From Methanosarcina barkeri str. Wiesmoor (lineage in GTDB: Archaea; Halobacteriota; Methanosarcinia; Methanosarcinales; Methanosarcinaceae): a DNA stretch of 64,000 nt. Positions 9,922 through 19,254 of the stretch are shown in pieces. The notes under the pieces are model-generated. The model was not told the origin of the DNA and did not search any database. It saw only the letters and a program-made list of their open reading frames with translations. Position numbers and translations under genes: made by a program. Positions within the stretch are counted from its first letter, which is position 1, and every line of letters starts with the position of its first letter. Location: assembly GCF_000969985.1 (NCBI RefSeq), contig NZ_CP009526.1:4650001-4714000 (forward strand). The letters are read 5' to 3'.

Positions 9922-10245
9922 ATGAGTAGGATTTTTATATCTTATCGCTTATTTGTTCCTGTAACATACTAATCAACTCAAGGAGTACTAACTACGCTTA
10001 CAAGTTTAATCACGTCTAACTCCGTTTCTTCGAGTGCGCTCTCAGTAACTACCGTAACACCGGGAATTCCTGAAGGCGCATCTGTGGCTGCGGCAGTTTT
10101 ACTTATATTGCTTTTGCTCAGGGACTTTCTCCCTGCATCGAAACATTGGGAAAGTACGGTAAAGGTTTCTTTGAATATGGGAATTATTCCACTGATGTTT
10201 TCCTTTGGTGCAATCATTCTCTTTAAGGTTGTCGCACTATTTTAA
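9922..10245 (+). pseudogene. Broken gene for a small two-helix membrane protein
   Basis: The plus strand encodes a clear small protein ending at 10245: an SVSSSALSVTTVTPGIPEG head, a hydrophobic helix (AAAVLLILLLL), a charged RDFLPASKHWE loop, and a second helix ending FKVVALF. It matches in layout the intact 92-residue protein at 38467 (GIP, helix, short charged loop, NMGIIP/DMGIYP, helix). The only in-frame start is the ATG at 9922, but a TAA at 9970-9972 interrupts the frame after 16 codons, and no ATG, GTG or TTG follows before the helices. TAA is not the pyrrolysine codon. It is probably a pseudogene, or it starts at an unusual codon after 9972. Function unknown. Confidence 0.6.
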
Positions 10246-10774
10246 TGGCTTTTCAGAGGGCTACCATCCAAGTGTCCCCCGATTCCCATCTCGGCAGAGT
10301 TGCAGCTCTGCAATGCACTGCCCTTTTTGCTTCACTTTACTTCGCTCACGAGGACTAAATTATGGGCAAGTAACAGTAATCTTGTTTCAAAAAGTAGCTT
10401 CTGGATAAAATAACACTTTTTTAAGAAAGACTGTCTGAATTGACTCAGTTCGGCTGCAGTGGGCAATTTTGATTATATTCGGCAGTTGATGAGTTTCATT
10501 ACTTTTTTGCTCTGATGGAATACTGTTTATTATCTAAACGTTCTGTTTAATTCTAAAAAATATGAAAAACACGAAAAGCATGAGGAACTGCTAATATTTA
10601 CCTATTCGATATTCCCATTATTATAGAAGCCTGAGTGAGTTTTTCCTGAGCATATGATCGAGAGTAAGTCGGGAAATAAGTTTCAACCATATAGAAGCTT
10701 TAACCTTTGGCTTAATTTCCTTTGATCGAAACCCCTTTTTTATTTTTCGGAATACGTGAGTGGACGCAGATAGT
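10246..10774. other. Intergenic region without recognisable gene
   Basis: Short reading frames here have no SD, no family resemblance and skewed composition. It lies between the pseudogene and the 3' end of the protease gene. Nothing else was recognised. Confidence 0.5.
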
Positions 10775-11617
10775 TTAAAAGAGAAGGGGGATAATCCCGA
10801 AAAAGAATACATTCATAAATCCATGAATTAATGCGACCAGCGGTAGGCTTCGGGTTCCGTAAAATAGGTAGCCTATAACAGCACCTACTAAGGTTATGTA
10901 AAATATTTCGTAAATGCTCCCATATCCTGAATGCATTAACCCGAATAAAACACTTGTAACTATCAGCGCTTCCCGGTTGCCTAATACTATTTCCAACCGG
11001 TTCTGCAGAATTGACCGGAAGATCATCTCCTCTATAGGACTCACGAGAAAGACCATAATTATGGTGAGATTTATGAGGTTAAGAATTGAAAGATTCGGAA
11101 TAAGAGGATTTTTTCCGACTATGATATATTCCCCTGCTCCTAATAAAAGGCCCATGAATATTGATAATGGAATATATATCCCCATTTTTTTGAAGGTTAT
11201 CCCAAGCTGTGTGCTAGTAAACTCCTGATTAATGGCTGCAATGCTCACAGGAATTGCCAGAAGACAGTATATGAAAATAAGGTTGTAAAGTTTTTCTTCA
11301 TAGAAAAGAGGCATTGAAAAATCTACAAGACGCAGGATTGGTAGAAGGATAAAACTCTGATAGGTTTTCTGAATTTCCTTGTTTTTTATATATATTATGG
11401 AAAAGGAAAGCCCAAGAAGAACTAATGCATGTATTTCCATGGCTTCGAGTTTCCTTCCCGAATATATCATTAGTTCTGCAAGAGCAATAGCTACAATTGG
11501 GATTGCTAGATAGACCCATTTATTTTCTATCTCAGGTGTTTTTTCCTTCAGATTCTCAGACATCTTCGTTTTTATGCCTTCTGGAGTCTCCACATTAGGA
11601 CTCTCAAATGCTCCCAT
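10775..11617 (-). CDS. CPBP-family intramembrane metalloprotease (CAAX/Abi)
   Basis: A 280-residue multi-pass membrane protein of the CPBP (Rce1/Abi) family. All family motifs are visible: EEMIFR (the EExxxR pair, about residues 196-201), FGLMH (His about 229) and HGFMN (HxxxN, about 265-269). Such proteins cleave peptide bonds inside the membrane; the target is unknown. The start is the ATG at 11617, five bases after GGAGGTG. That SD is built into the last codons of the upstream DUF1616 gene, whose TGA ends two bases before this ATG, so the two genes are very probably translationally coupled. A GTG at 11623 overlapping the stop is less likely. It may process a surface or exported protein of this locus, but that is inference. 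Confidence 0.85.
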   Translation of the reverse strand: MGAFESPNVETPEGIKTKMSENLKEKTPEIENKWVYLAIPIVAIALAELMIYSGRKLEAMEIHALVLLGLSFSIIYIKNKEIQKTYQSFILLPILRLVDFSMPLFYEEKLYNLIFIYCLLAIPVSIAAINQEFTSTQLGITFKKMGIYIPLSIFMGLLLGAGEYIIVGKNPLIPNLSILNLINLTIIMVFLVSPIEEMIFRSILQNRLEIVLGNREALIVTSVLFGLMHSGYGSIYEIFYITLVGAVIGYLFYGTRSLPLVALIHGFMNVFFFGIIPLLF

Positions 11618-11619
11618 CC

Positions 11620-12507
11620 TCACACCTCCTCTCCAACATTTATCCAGAGGCGCAAATCTTTGTAGGGTATATTCTTTTCAGTTTCATTGAAAAGCAGGAA
11701 CTCAAGCTTCATATTTTTTCCTTCAACAGAAGGTGTAATCTCAAGAGGTTCTACCAGGGTCTTATTATTGGCAAGTCTGATATGCTGCAGATTTTCCGGA
11801 AGAGGCAACGATTGATTTTTAAGCCTTACTTCCATTGTATAGTCCATTGTTCTATACTCGTTATTTGCTATTCCTATAAAGTAGGTCCCACTTTCTCCCT
11901 GTATATAATCTGTTTTATAGTTGTTAGCCGTCCCATTGGCCCCAAGAACATAGAACTCCGTATATGGCTCTTTGTCATAAGGCACCAGAATGACGTAAGC
12001 TCCAGTCCCTATCAAGATAAGGACAGAAAGAGCTAGAATTAGCCTGAGGTTTTTCTCTATTTTAGATACCGGCTCTCCCATTATTCCAGATAGCAGGGTG
12101 AGGGCAAGAGCCCTGAAAGGTACCTCAAATTTCCTGTCTGCAGGTAGATAGTTTCTTCTAACGTATGCTGCTGCCAACATAATCAGGGTAAATATGGAGA
12201 CACTTGTAATAAGAGGCATCTCCTTGATTCCCCATGGTGTATAACTAAGTGCTAGCCCTATCAAAGCCACAACTGAGACGCTCATTGCAACAGAAAGAGC
12301 TATCCTTTCCATCCCTTCAAGTCCGCTTTTTTCTGGAAAGAGCATGGCTATGAGGGCGTACCCTGGGAAGAAGAGTATCAGGGGTAGACCAAGAGATGTG
12401 CGAATAAGACTTCCGCTAAGTACAGGAATTAGTACAAAAATATCCATAAGAATTACAAGGCCTGCTACTAACAACAGGTCAGATGGGAACTTCTGGTTTC
12501 CGGCCAT
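11620..12507 (-). CDS. DUF1616 membrane protein
   Basis: A 295-residue protein with four N-terminal hydrophobic segments containing the DUF1616 signature (LGLPLILFFPGYALIAMLFP, about residues 37-56). A further membrane helix (about 160-180) is followed by an extracellular beta-rich tail (FYVLGANG... to GEEV). DUF1616 proteins are common in methanogens and often sit in glycosylation loci; their function is not established. The ATG at 12507 is preferred because GAGGAG lies four bases upstream; a start at 12519 would overlap that SD. It is co-transcribed with the downstream CPBP protease. Confidence 0.8.
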   Translation of the reverse strand: MAGNQKFPSDLLLVAGLVILMDIFVLIPVLSGSLIRTSLGLPLILFFPGYALIAMLFPEKSGLEGMERIALSVAMSVSVVALIGLALSYTPWGIKEMPLITSVSIFTLIMLAAAYVRRNYLPADRKFEVPFRALALTLLSGIMGEPVSKIEKNLRLILALSVLILIGTGAYVILVPYDKEPYTEFYVLGANGTANNYKTDYIQGESGTYFIGIANNEYRTMDYTMEVRLKNQSLPLPENLQHIRLANNKTLVEPLEITPSVEGKNMKLEFLLFNETEKNIPYKDLRLWINVGEEV

Positions 12508-13414
12508 ATAACTCCTCATAAAGCATATGTTTTTTGGCTTCCAAGCCTTTTCGTTATTCGGGCTAATCTGCCAATTTCTCTGTTCACTAATGAGGTTTTT
12601 CGGAAACCTTTCGATTTCCTCTTACCGGCTGCTTTGGTCTTCAATTGCGAAAGAGTTACGCCGGAAAGGTGAAAGCTATCCGAGCTTTAATCCCGGTTTT
12701 CTTCTAATTTAGCAGAATATATTTCCTGAATTATATTCGTTTTCAAGAATGTTTTAACCCGATCTACTCAATTACCTAGTTGTATAAAATATCTTTCCCT
12801 TTTCCTGAATTGTATATAAAATACTTTTCCCTTATTTCCATCTCCTTGAAAGAAGTTTTAGCCTTTTAAGCCTCCATCTATCTAAATTTTTAGATACATT
12901 TTTGGGGTTGAACCCGCAGGGGTTAAGTCTATGGGGTTATAAACATTGACATATAACAAGGAAGTCTTTGAGTTCTTATATCTGCGTAATTTTTTCTTTT
13001 ATTATTCTCTTATTACAGTCAGTAATTGATGCCTTTTAAGCTATTATTTCGGATGGCAGGCGTTTTACATGGGTTTAATTATTTTTTATTATCAGAATTA
13101 CTGGTTAATTATTTTTTGTGTCTAAATGCTTATATATCTCGTATATTAAAACAGATACAGGTCTTGTATTAAATGCTGTGACTCACTTACGGAGTATATA
13201 TGTTCCTTCTTTTGGGTAAAAAGAGGAGAACAATTCCCTCAACTGATTCTCTGTAAATGTAGCCGTAAAAGACCTTTTGAAACCCTCTAAAAATTATGGA
13301 GCGATGACTCTGAAAAATATATTTGCAGAATTTGGAATTTTTACTGATTTTTCTCTAATAAACTACGTTATTAAGACTTCTTACATTTATCTTCAAAGAG
13401 GTAGATGATTGCAT
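12508..13414. other. Divergent promoter region
   Basis: About 900 bases between divergent genes with no supported gene. It holds two near-identical stretches around 12780-12830 (TATAAAATA followed by TTCCCTT), a small perfect hairpin (AACCC-GCAG-GGGTT, 12911-12924) and a TATA-like TTATATATC at 13130-13138 that could drive the plus-strand glycosyltransferase with a leader of about 250 bases. Confidence 0.45.
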
Positions 13415-14314
13415 ATGGCCATTACGATTGCAGCCATGCCTGCCTATAACGAAGCCCACGCCATTGCAGATGTTATCAAGGGTTGCAAAAAATACGTCGA
13501 CAGAGTAGTAGTTGTAGATGACGGAAGCACCGATAATACTGTCGACATCGCCGAATCTCTTGGCGCCTATGTAGTTCGCCACGAAACAAATAAGGGATAT
13601 GGAGCAGCCCTAAGGAACTGCTTTGAAACCGCCCGTAGGCTCGATGCAAATGCTATGGTCATAATTGACTCTGACGGTCAACATGACCCCTCCGAAATTC
13701 CCAAGCTCCTTGAACCCTTGAAAAATGGTTTTGATCTGGTAATTGGCTCAAGGTTTGTCAATGGTAACGGTAAAAATGTCCCTATTTACCGTAAATTCGG
13801 GATGAAAGTCCTTGATATTGCAACCTATATTGCAGGCGGTCTGAATGTAACGGATTCACAAAGCGGCTTCCGAGCTTATGGAAAAAAAGCTATTGAAAAC
13901 ATAAATTTGAATGGCACAGATATGTCGGCAGGCTCTGAAATCCTGATTCAGGCCAAGGATTATAAATTGAAGTTTACTGAAGTGGAAATCCATTGCAGAT
14001 ATGACCTCGAGGACTGCTCAAGTGAGCATCCTTTTATACATGGTCCTAGAGTCCTGTTCCGCATCCTTAAAGATATGGAGTACAGACGACCTTTGTACTA
14101 TTTCTCCGTTCCTGGCCTGATTATGACATCTACAGGCATTCTTATGGGATTAATATTTTTGCAGGATTTTCTTCAGGGAGGATCCCTGCGCTTTGGACCA
14201 ACACTACTTATGGTTATGCTGACGGTTATAGGGGCCTTCATGGTGTTTACCGGAATAATACTGCATGCCATCTCAAGAATGATATTTTTAAACGAGAATA
14301 TTCGAAAACAGTAA
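13415..14314 (+). CDS. DPM1/GtrB-like family 2 glycosyltransferase
   Basis: A 299-residue polyprenyl-phosphate glycosyltransferase. The GT-A domain starts AAMPAYNEA, has VVDDGSTDNT (about 34-43), an intact DSDGQHDP site (85-92) and the acceptor-side DSQSGFRA motif, followed by two C-terminal membrane helices. It would charge a polyprenyl phosphate with a sugar for later transfer outside the membrane, for example by a GT-C enzyme such as the neighbour at 15536. The ATG at 13415 fits the family start. A TTG at 13409, six bases after GAGGT, adds two residues and cannot be excluded. It is first in a run of plus-strand genes (22 bases to the next). Confidence 0.88.
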   Translation: MAITIAAMPAYNEAHAIADVIKGCKKYVDRVVVVDDGSTDNTVDIAESLGAYVVRHETNKGYGAALRNCFETARRLDANAMVIIDSDGQHDPSEIPKLLEPLKNGFDLVIGSRFVNGNGKNVPIYRKFGMKVLDIATYIAGGLNVTDSQSGFRAYGKKAIENINLNGTDMSAGSEILIQAKDYKLKFTEVEIHCRYDLEDCSSEHPFIHGPRVLFRILKDMEYRRPLYYFSVPGLIMTSTGILMGLIFLQDFLQGGSLRFGPTLLMVMLTVIGAFMVFTGIILHAISRMIFLNENIRKQ

Positions 14315-14336
14315 TGTTAAAACGGGGCCAATTTAT

Positions 14337-15350
14337 ATGAAATACCCTTTCGTTTCAGTCGTAGTAGGTATTCGTAATGAAGAAAAATTTATTGAAGAAT
14401 GTATTGAGTCACTTATTAATCTAGATTACCCGAGAGATTCTTACGAGATTATTATCATTGATGGTATGTCCACCGACAAAACGCGAGATATAGTACAAAA
14501 ATATCCTGTCAAACTTCTTTTGAACGAAAAAAAGAATGTTGCTGCGGCAAGAAACCTTGGCGTAGAGAATGCCAGGGGAGAACTTGTCGCATTTACTGAC
14601 GGAGACTGTAAGGTCGATCCTCAGTGGTTGAAAGCTCTTGTCCATGAAATGCAAACTTCTCCAGATGATGTTGTGTGTTTTGGAGGCCCTAACCTGATCT
14701 TTGACACTGATCCTGTATTTGGCAGGGTGGTGGGATATGCCCAAGAATCTTTCTTGGGGTCTGGAGGTTCGGCTCAGTCCAAAAACTCCACAAAAAAGCA
14801 TTATGTCAGCTCTCTTCCTAATTGCAATGCAATGTACAAAAAAGCTGCAATTAAGGAAGTTGGAGGTTTTGATGAGCGGTTTGTGGTAGGTCAGGACGGG
14901 GACCTGAACTACAGAATCGGTAAGAAGGGTAACAAGTTTTTGTATATCCCGAATGCACAGGTCCTGCACCATAGAAGAGGAACTCTCAAGTCCTTTTCCG
15001 TAAGGATGTTTAAATATGGTATGTGGATGGCAGAACTTTTCAAGAAGCATGGAGAATTTGTCCGTTGGTATGCTTTTTTGCCTTCGATTGCCACCTTGTT
15101 TGCAGTCATTTTGCTTATCGCGTCTATCAAGTATTCCACTGCAGGCCTGCTTCTTCTTGTACTCGTGACCATATATTTTATTCTTGTTTTTATTACCTCA
15201 ATCCAGGTTACCTATAAAATGAAATCAAAATACGGTCTTTTTGCTCTTTTTATTATTCCTGTGCAGCACGTTGCTTATGGACTGGGGTTTTTGTACAGCT
15301 TTACAAATTCTCCGTTGACCTCAAAAGTCAGTTCCTGTTCAAGTACTTAA
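14337..15350 (+). CDS. Family 2 glycosyltransferase with C-terminal membrane helices
   Basis: A 337-residue GT2 protein. The N-terminal GT-A domain has SVVVGIRNEEKFI, IIIDGMSTDKT, and the metal site TDGDCKVD (about 96-103). A catalytic-base region (GGFDERFVVGQDGDLNYRI) and a basic HHRRG patch follow, then three hydrophobic segments from about residue 235. The arrangement resembles polymerising or chain-extending bacterial exopolysaccharide transferases. It lies 22 bases after the DPM1-like gene and is likely co-transcribed. The SD is weak (GGGG about 11 bases upstream). Sugar and linkage are unknown. Confidence 0.85.
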   Translation: MKYPFVSVVVGIRNEEKFIEECIESLINLDYPRDSYEIIIIDGMSTDKTRDIVQKYPVKLLLNEKKNVAAARNLGVENARGELVAFTDGDCKVDPQWLKALVHEMQTSPDDVVCFGGPNLIFDTDPVFGRVVGYAQESFLGSGGSAQSKNSTKKHYVSSLPNCNAMYKKAAIKEVGGFDERFVVGQDGDLNYRIGKKGNKFLYIPNAQVLHHRRGTLKSFSVRMFKYGMWMAELFKKHGEFVRWYAFLPSIATLFAVILLIASIKYSTAGLLLLVLVTIYFILVFITSIQVTYKMKSKYGLFALFIIPVQHVAYGLGFLYSFTNSPLTSKVSSCSST

Positions 15351-15535
15351 TAACTATAAATTATATCATTTATTTAAAAAGAAACCGAAACACTTGAATA
15401 TATGAGAAGCTTTTCAGGGCAAAATCTTCTTAATCAATAAAGTCCTGATGAACTCTCACTGATTTTCAAACACAGAAGTTTGGATGCCAGGTTTGTTAAA
15501 TATATTATATGATTGCTTAAGGTCATGGAGATAGT

Positions 15536-17524
15536 ATGTTCGGATTAAGTAAAGAAGCAGGACGCGGATTAGATAATGACCGTCTAATGAGGTTAATTTC
15601 TTTTCTGTTTCCGTTAGCTATAATCTTCGCAGTAATATTCACTTTCTTATGGATGTTTGCAACCGGGAAGTTCGGTTATGCACTTCGGGGGCTATTTACA
15701 GGAATACCTGCAATACTTTCCTGTCTTTTCATACTGTTCATTTACAAAAAAGATGTAAGTTTGCATGATATCGATATCTTTCCATCATTGAGTACAAAGT
15801 CTCTTACGTACCTTTTTGGGATATTTTATATTGGGTCCATAGTTGTACTTTTGCTGTCTCCAGGAAGCAGGCCTCTTTACTATTTCCTCTTTATTTTAGG
15901 ACTTTATCTATCGGTATTCTTCCAAATTTTCTCTAAAGATGTAAACCCTACACTTATTCTGGCGGAATCTATCTTAATCGCGGGTAATTTAATTTACAGT
16001 GTGACTTTAAATTATGATTTCTATGTCGGTACCACAGACATCCTGCCTCATATTTTTATTTCAGAAGTTACTGCACTGACCGGGAAAACAATTCCTACTT
16101 CCTTAAGCGATTACGCTTACTTCCCTCTTTATCATGTGTTTATTGCAGAAGCTTCTGAGATCTTGCACATAAGCGTAAAGAACTCACTTTTTCTGGTAAC
16201 TGCACCTGTCTATGTAATAACTATAATTTTCCTTTATTACCTTTTTAATTACATAACAAACAACAGGCAGATCTCACTCCTCTCATGCTTACTCTTCTCC
16301 GTAAGTTCTACCGTACTCTATTATGGTGTCAATGTAATCACCCGCACAATGGCATTCATAATGTTCATTGTATTATTGTACCTGATTTATAGTGTTAATT
16401 TCAAAAAGGATAAACTGTCCTTAAAAACCCTCTCAGTAATTGTTGCAGTTTTTTTAACTTTAGTTCACAATGTATCCCTTCCACAGCTCGTTCTATTACT
16501 GATAATTCTTCTTGCATCGGAATATGTGATAGGGAATAACAACTATATCAGTAAACCCTTCTTTATACTGCTTAATGTCATTTTTGCCGCTTACTGGTTC
16601 TTCGTAGCATACGTGTTTGTACAGAGGAGCCTGGCTCCCCGTTTGCAGAGCCAATTTTTGGATTCTATAGTTCTAACTGCCGGAGGTTCAGAAGTTCTTC
16701 AGGAAAGCTTGACTGATTTATCAGGGCTTCTGGATAAATCGGTATTTTTATTTTTTGCACTGATAGGAATAGGTTTTCTCCTGAAAAATTACAAGAAAAA
16801 TTATGCTGCCGTATTAGGGTTATTTGCTCTGTTAACTCTTGTATTTTACATCCCCAACCCCCTCAATACGATCTGGCAGTTCAAAGTCCTCTTCAGAGTT
16901 GACCGGTTTATGCTTTTCGTTAGTCCCTTTATGGCTTTCGCAATGGGGTACGGATTGTATATATTCTGGAATTATATGGTTAAATATTCCTCTAAGAGAT
17001 TGAACTCCGCTTTCTTAGTGATCTTATTGTTTTCTACTTTTGTTTTAGTTTCTTCGATCTACAGTATTGCAGATTCGGGTTGCCTTAGTCAAGAAGCAAA
17101 ACACGAATATTTTACTTCCGAAGAGTTAAGCGGCTTTAATCATATTTTCAAGTATGTCCCTGTCAATTCCTCAACTAAGTCGATTTATACCGATTATTAC
17201 GCTTCGAGATTCTTTTATGTCCCGCTGATTCCTTCGAAATCTGCGGAATTGAATATCTCATCTTATGATAATTACAGAATCGGTAATGTAAATAAACTCC
17301 CAGAATACAAAGGTTATATAGTTCTCAGAACCAGAGAGTTTCTCAGGAGTGGATTATACTTTGGAAGTGAGGAAAGCACCTTGAAAGATACTGCCAACTA
17401 TTTCTATCAAGGACTGCCCAAAAACGAGCTTGAGCTGGAAAGCAACCTCAAAAGTCTTGACAAAATTTATTCAAATCCATCGACAGACATTTATATACCA
17501 CATCAGGGATTAAATAAACCCTGA
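15536..17524 (+). CDS. Large GT-C-like polytopic membrane protein
   Basis: A 662-residue membrane protein with about 12-13 hydrophobic helices and a C-terminal soluble domain from about residue 510. After the first third lies a loop YVGTTDILPHIF, then YFPLYHVFIAE; the paralogue at 46516 has GYDAYFHASM and YYPLFHVFVS at the same places. An acidic residue in the first outer loop is the hallmark of GT-C glycosyltransferases, which use polyprenyl-linked sugars outside the cell. I infer a polyprenyl-sugar-dependent transferase or polymerase. The ATG is preceded by GGAGATAGT. It is likely in the same transcription unit as the two upstream GT2 genes, despite a 185-base gap. No named family was recognised with certainty. 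Confidence 0.65.
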   Translation: MFGLSKEAGRGLDNDRLMRLISFLFPLAIIFAVIFTFLWMFATGKFGYALRGLFTGIPAILSCLFILFIYKKDVSLHDIDIFPSLSTKSLTYLFGIFYIGSIVVLLLSPGSRPLYYFLFILGLYLSVFFQIFSKDVNPTLILAESILIAGNLIYSVTLNYDFYVGTTDILPHIFISEVTALTGKTIPTSLSDYAYFPLYHVFIAEASEILHISVKNSLFLVTAPVYVITIIFLYYLFNYITNNRQISLLSCLLFSVSSTVLYYGVNVITRTMAFIMFIVLLYLIYSVNFKKDKLSLKTLSVIVAVFLTLVHNVSLPQLVLLLIILLASEYVIGNNNYISKPFFILLNVIFAAYWFFVAYVFVQRSLAPRLQSQFLDSIVLTAGGSEVLQESLTDLSGLLDKSVFLFFALIGIGFLLKNYKKNYAAVLGLFALLTLVFYIPNPLNTIWQFKVLFRVDRFMLFVSPFMAFAMGYGLYIFWNYMVKYSSKRLNSAFLVILLFSTFVLVSSIYSIADSGCLSQEAKHEYFTSEELSGFNHIFKYVPVNSSTKSIYTDYYASRFFYVPLIPSKSAELNISSYDNYRIGNVNKLPEYKGYIVLRTREFLRSGLYFGSEESTLKDTANYFYQGLPKNELELESNLKSLDKIYSNPSTDIYIPHQGLNKP

Positions 17525-17579
17525 AACTTATTTTTAAAATATACCTATATCTTTTTGTCCGGTACTCATTTTACTTCTA

Positions 17580-17708
17580 GAGCCTATCCCGAAACTCAAA
17601 ATTTTATTTTTGAATCTCGTATTTGGGACGATCAATTGAATGCCTAATCACTCAAATGATCCTGAAAACCATGATGATTTAGAATAAAATAGGTTTTGGG
17701 ATAGGCTC
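17580..17708. mobile_element. 129-bp MITE-like element with 3-bp target duplication
   Basis: The ends are inverted repeats, GAGCCTATCCCGAAAC at the left and its near-perfect complement (GAGCCTATCCCAAAAC read inward) at the right, 15 of 16 matching. The element is flanked by CTA on both sides (17577-17579 and 17709-17711), which looks like a target duplication. It has no coding capacity, so if mobile it needs a transposase from elsewhere. The end sequence and a CTA duplication would fit an IS5-type transposase, but that is inference. Confidence 0.7.
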
Positions 17709-17846
17709 CTAGATAAAATGATGCAGCAGGCATTTGTCATAAGTAACAGCTTTTACGAGTTTTTATCTGCGATTCTGTGGATTTGAAGGTCTGTGAGTTA
17801 CGGCAGACAAAGAAATTAAAAAAGTAAGCTTAAGGAAACTAGGTAC

Positions 17847-19052
17847 TTATTTCGAAGCTTTCTCTAAAAGCTCTGAGTATATACCCACAGTCTTTTTTGC
17901 ATGGGCTTCCCAGGTAAGTCCTCTCTGAATTATGCTTTTACGCCCGAGTTTCCCCATGTTTTCTCTCTGGCTTTTATTCTCAAGCAGTTTATTAATTTTT
18001 CTGGATAATTCTCCAGGATTTTTTGCTGGTACTAGATACCCTGTTTCCCCATCAACCATAAGTTCAGGTATCCCGCCGACGTCAGTTGCTACAACCGGGA
18101 CCTCACAGGCAAGGGCCTCGAGTACTACATTTGGTCTACCCTCCGAAAGGGAAGGCAATACGAGGATATCCGAAGCTGAGATCCAGAGTGGGATATTCTC
18201 ATGATTTACAGGACCAATGAATCTAATGTAATCTGCAATTTTGAGCTCTTGTGCTCTTTTTTCCAGACCTTTTCTCAGGCCGTCGTCCCTGCCTACCATA
18301 AAAAGAGTGGTATTCATGCTCGCAAAATCCTTTGCAGCTTCAATCAGGTAGTCCACACCTTTTATTTTTCTAAGGGCTCCAACAAATAGGACGATATTCT
18401 TATCTTGCGGCAGGTTTAACAGATTCCTTGCATGTGCCTTTCCTGCAGGTTTGAATTTTACGGTGTCAACACCGTTTGGAACCACATGGACCTTCTCTTC
18501 ATTTATTCCCAGATTTACGATGTGGAGCTTGAGATCCTCGCTGACAGAAAGAATCTTATCTGCAAAATTCATTGCCTCTATAATCTGCTTTGATGTATAG
18601 GAGCCTTCATAAGCGACTTTTCTTTCGATTGTCCCGAGTGCACTTATTACGAGAGGAACTCTCCATTTCTTTGCAAGTTTCATCATCCCATATCCGTCAG
18701 GATATGAAAAGTGTGCGTGGATCAGGTCTGGCTCTGGCTTTATATTTTTGATTGCGTATTCGAAAATGAAGTGAGAGTACGAAAACCCTGTTATGGGATA
18801 AAAATATTTTTTGGGGACAGCATATATATAACGTGGATAGTGAAGGTCGTATTTTTCTGTATGCTCAATCCGCGGCAGTTTAAAAAAGTTATGATATGGA
18901 AGTGCGGAAAAGGGAAGGACGAAGGGTTTTGGAGAGATAACAGTAACATCTACGCCCTGGTTTGCAATTGAGTCTATACTCTGTTTTATGAATGTCCCAA
19001 GTTGAGGGTAATACCTGTTAGGAAATTCCTGACATGCTTCCAGTACTTTCAT
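17847..19052 (-). CDS. Family 4 glycosyltransferase
   Basis: A 401-residue GT-B retaining glycosyltransferase. The N-terminal Rossmann domain carries the short PQLGTFI and AHFSYPDGY acceptor-side elements. The linker has VVPNGVD (about 190), and the C-terminal donor domain has FVGALRKIKGVDYLIEA and the E-x7-E element SEGRPNVVLEALACE. It has no signal or membrane helix, so it acts on the cytosolic side, transferring a sugar from a nucleotide donor to a lipid-linked or protein acceptor. It stands alone on the minus strand between plus-strand glycosyltransferase genes and shares a divergent promoter region (19053-19254) with the next gene. Confidence 0.88.
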   Translation of the reverse strand: MKVLEACQEFPNRYYPQLGTFIKQSIDSIANQGVDVTVISPKPFVLPFSALPYHNFFKLPRIEHTEKYDLHYPRYIYAVPKKYFYPITGFSYSHFIFEYAIKNIKPEPDLIHAHFSYPDGYGMMKLAKKWRVPLVISALGTIERKVAYEGSYTSKQIIEAMNFADKILSVSEDLKLHIVNLGINEEKVHVVPNGVDTVKFKPAGKAHARNLLNLPQDKNIVLFVGALRKIKGVDYLIEAAKDFASMNTTLFMVGRDDGLRKGLEKRAQELKIADYIRFIGPVNHENIPLWISASDILVLPSLSEGRPNVVLEALACEVPVVATDVGGIPELMVDGETGYLVPAKNPGELSRKINKLLENKSQRENMGKLGRKSIIQRGLTWEAHAKKTVGIYSELLEKASK

Positions 19053-19254
19053 AATCTTTTGCTCGTTTTCGCTTCGGATGCATCAAAAGCAGACAGAGGA
19101 GAGAATTAATCCTATAAATACTTCTCTGCAAAATGTATTAAATTATTGTCCATGGGTTTTATACTAAACCCTCACCCTTAAACTGAAAAAAATAATAAAA
19201 AAAGCTATGGGATAAACTAATTAACTACTTTTGCCATTCTGGTAACCAGCTACT

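Noticed and set aside
9978-10217. 79-residue minus-strand frame
   Set aside because: It is antisense to the plus-strand two-helix membrane protein remnant, which has clear helices and a relative at 38467.
10205-10408. 67-residue plus-strand frame
   Set aside because: It begins inside the membrane-protein remnant in another frame and has no SD; the peptide shows no domain.
14421-15050. 209-residue minus-strand frame
   Set aside because: Antisense to a GT2 gene with intact motifs; composition and lack of an SD fit a shadow frame.
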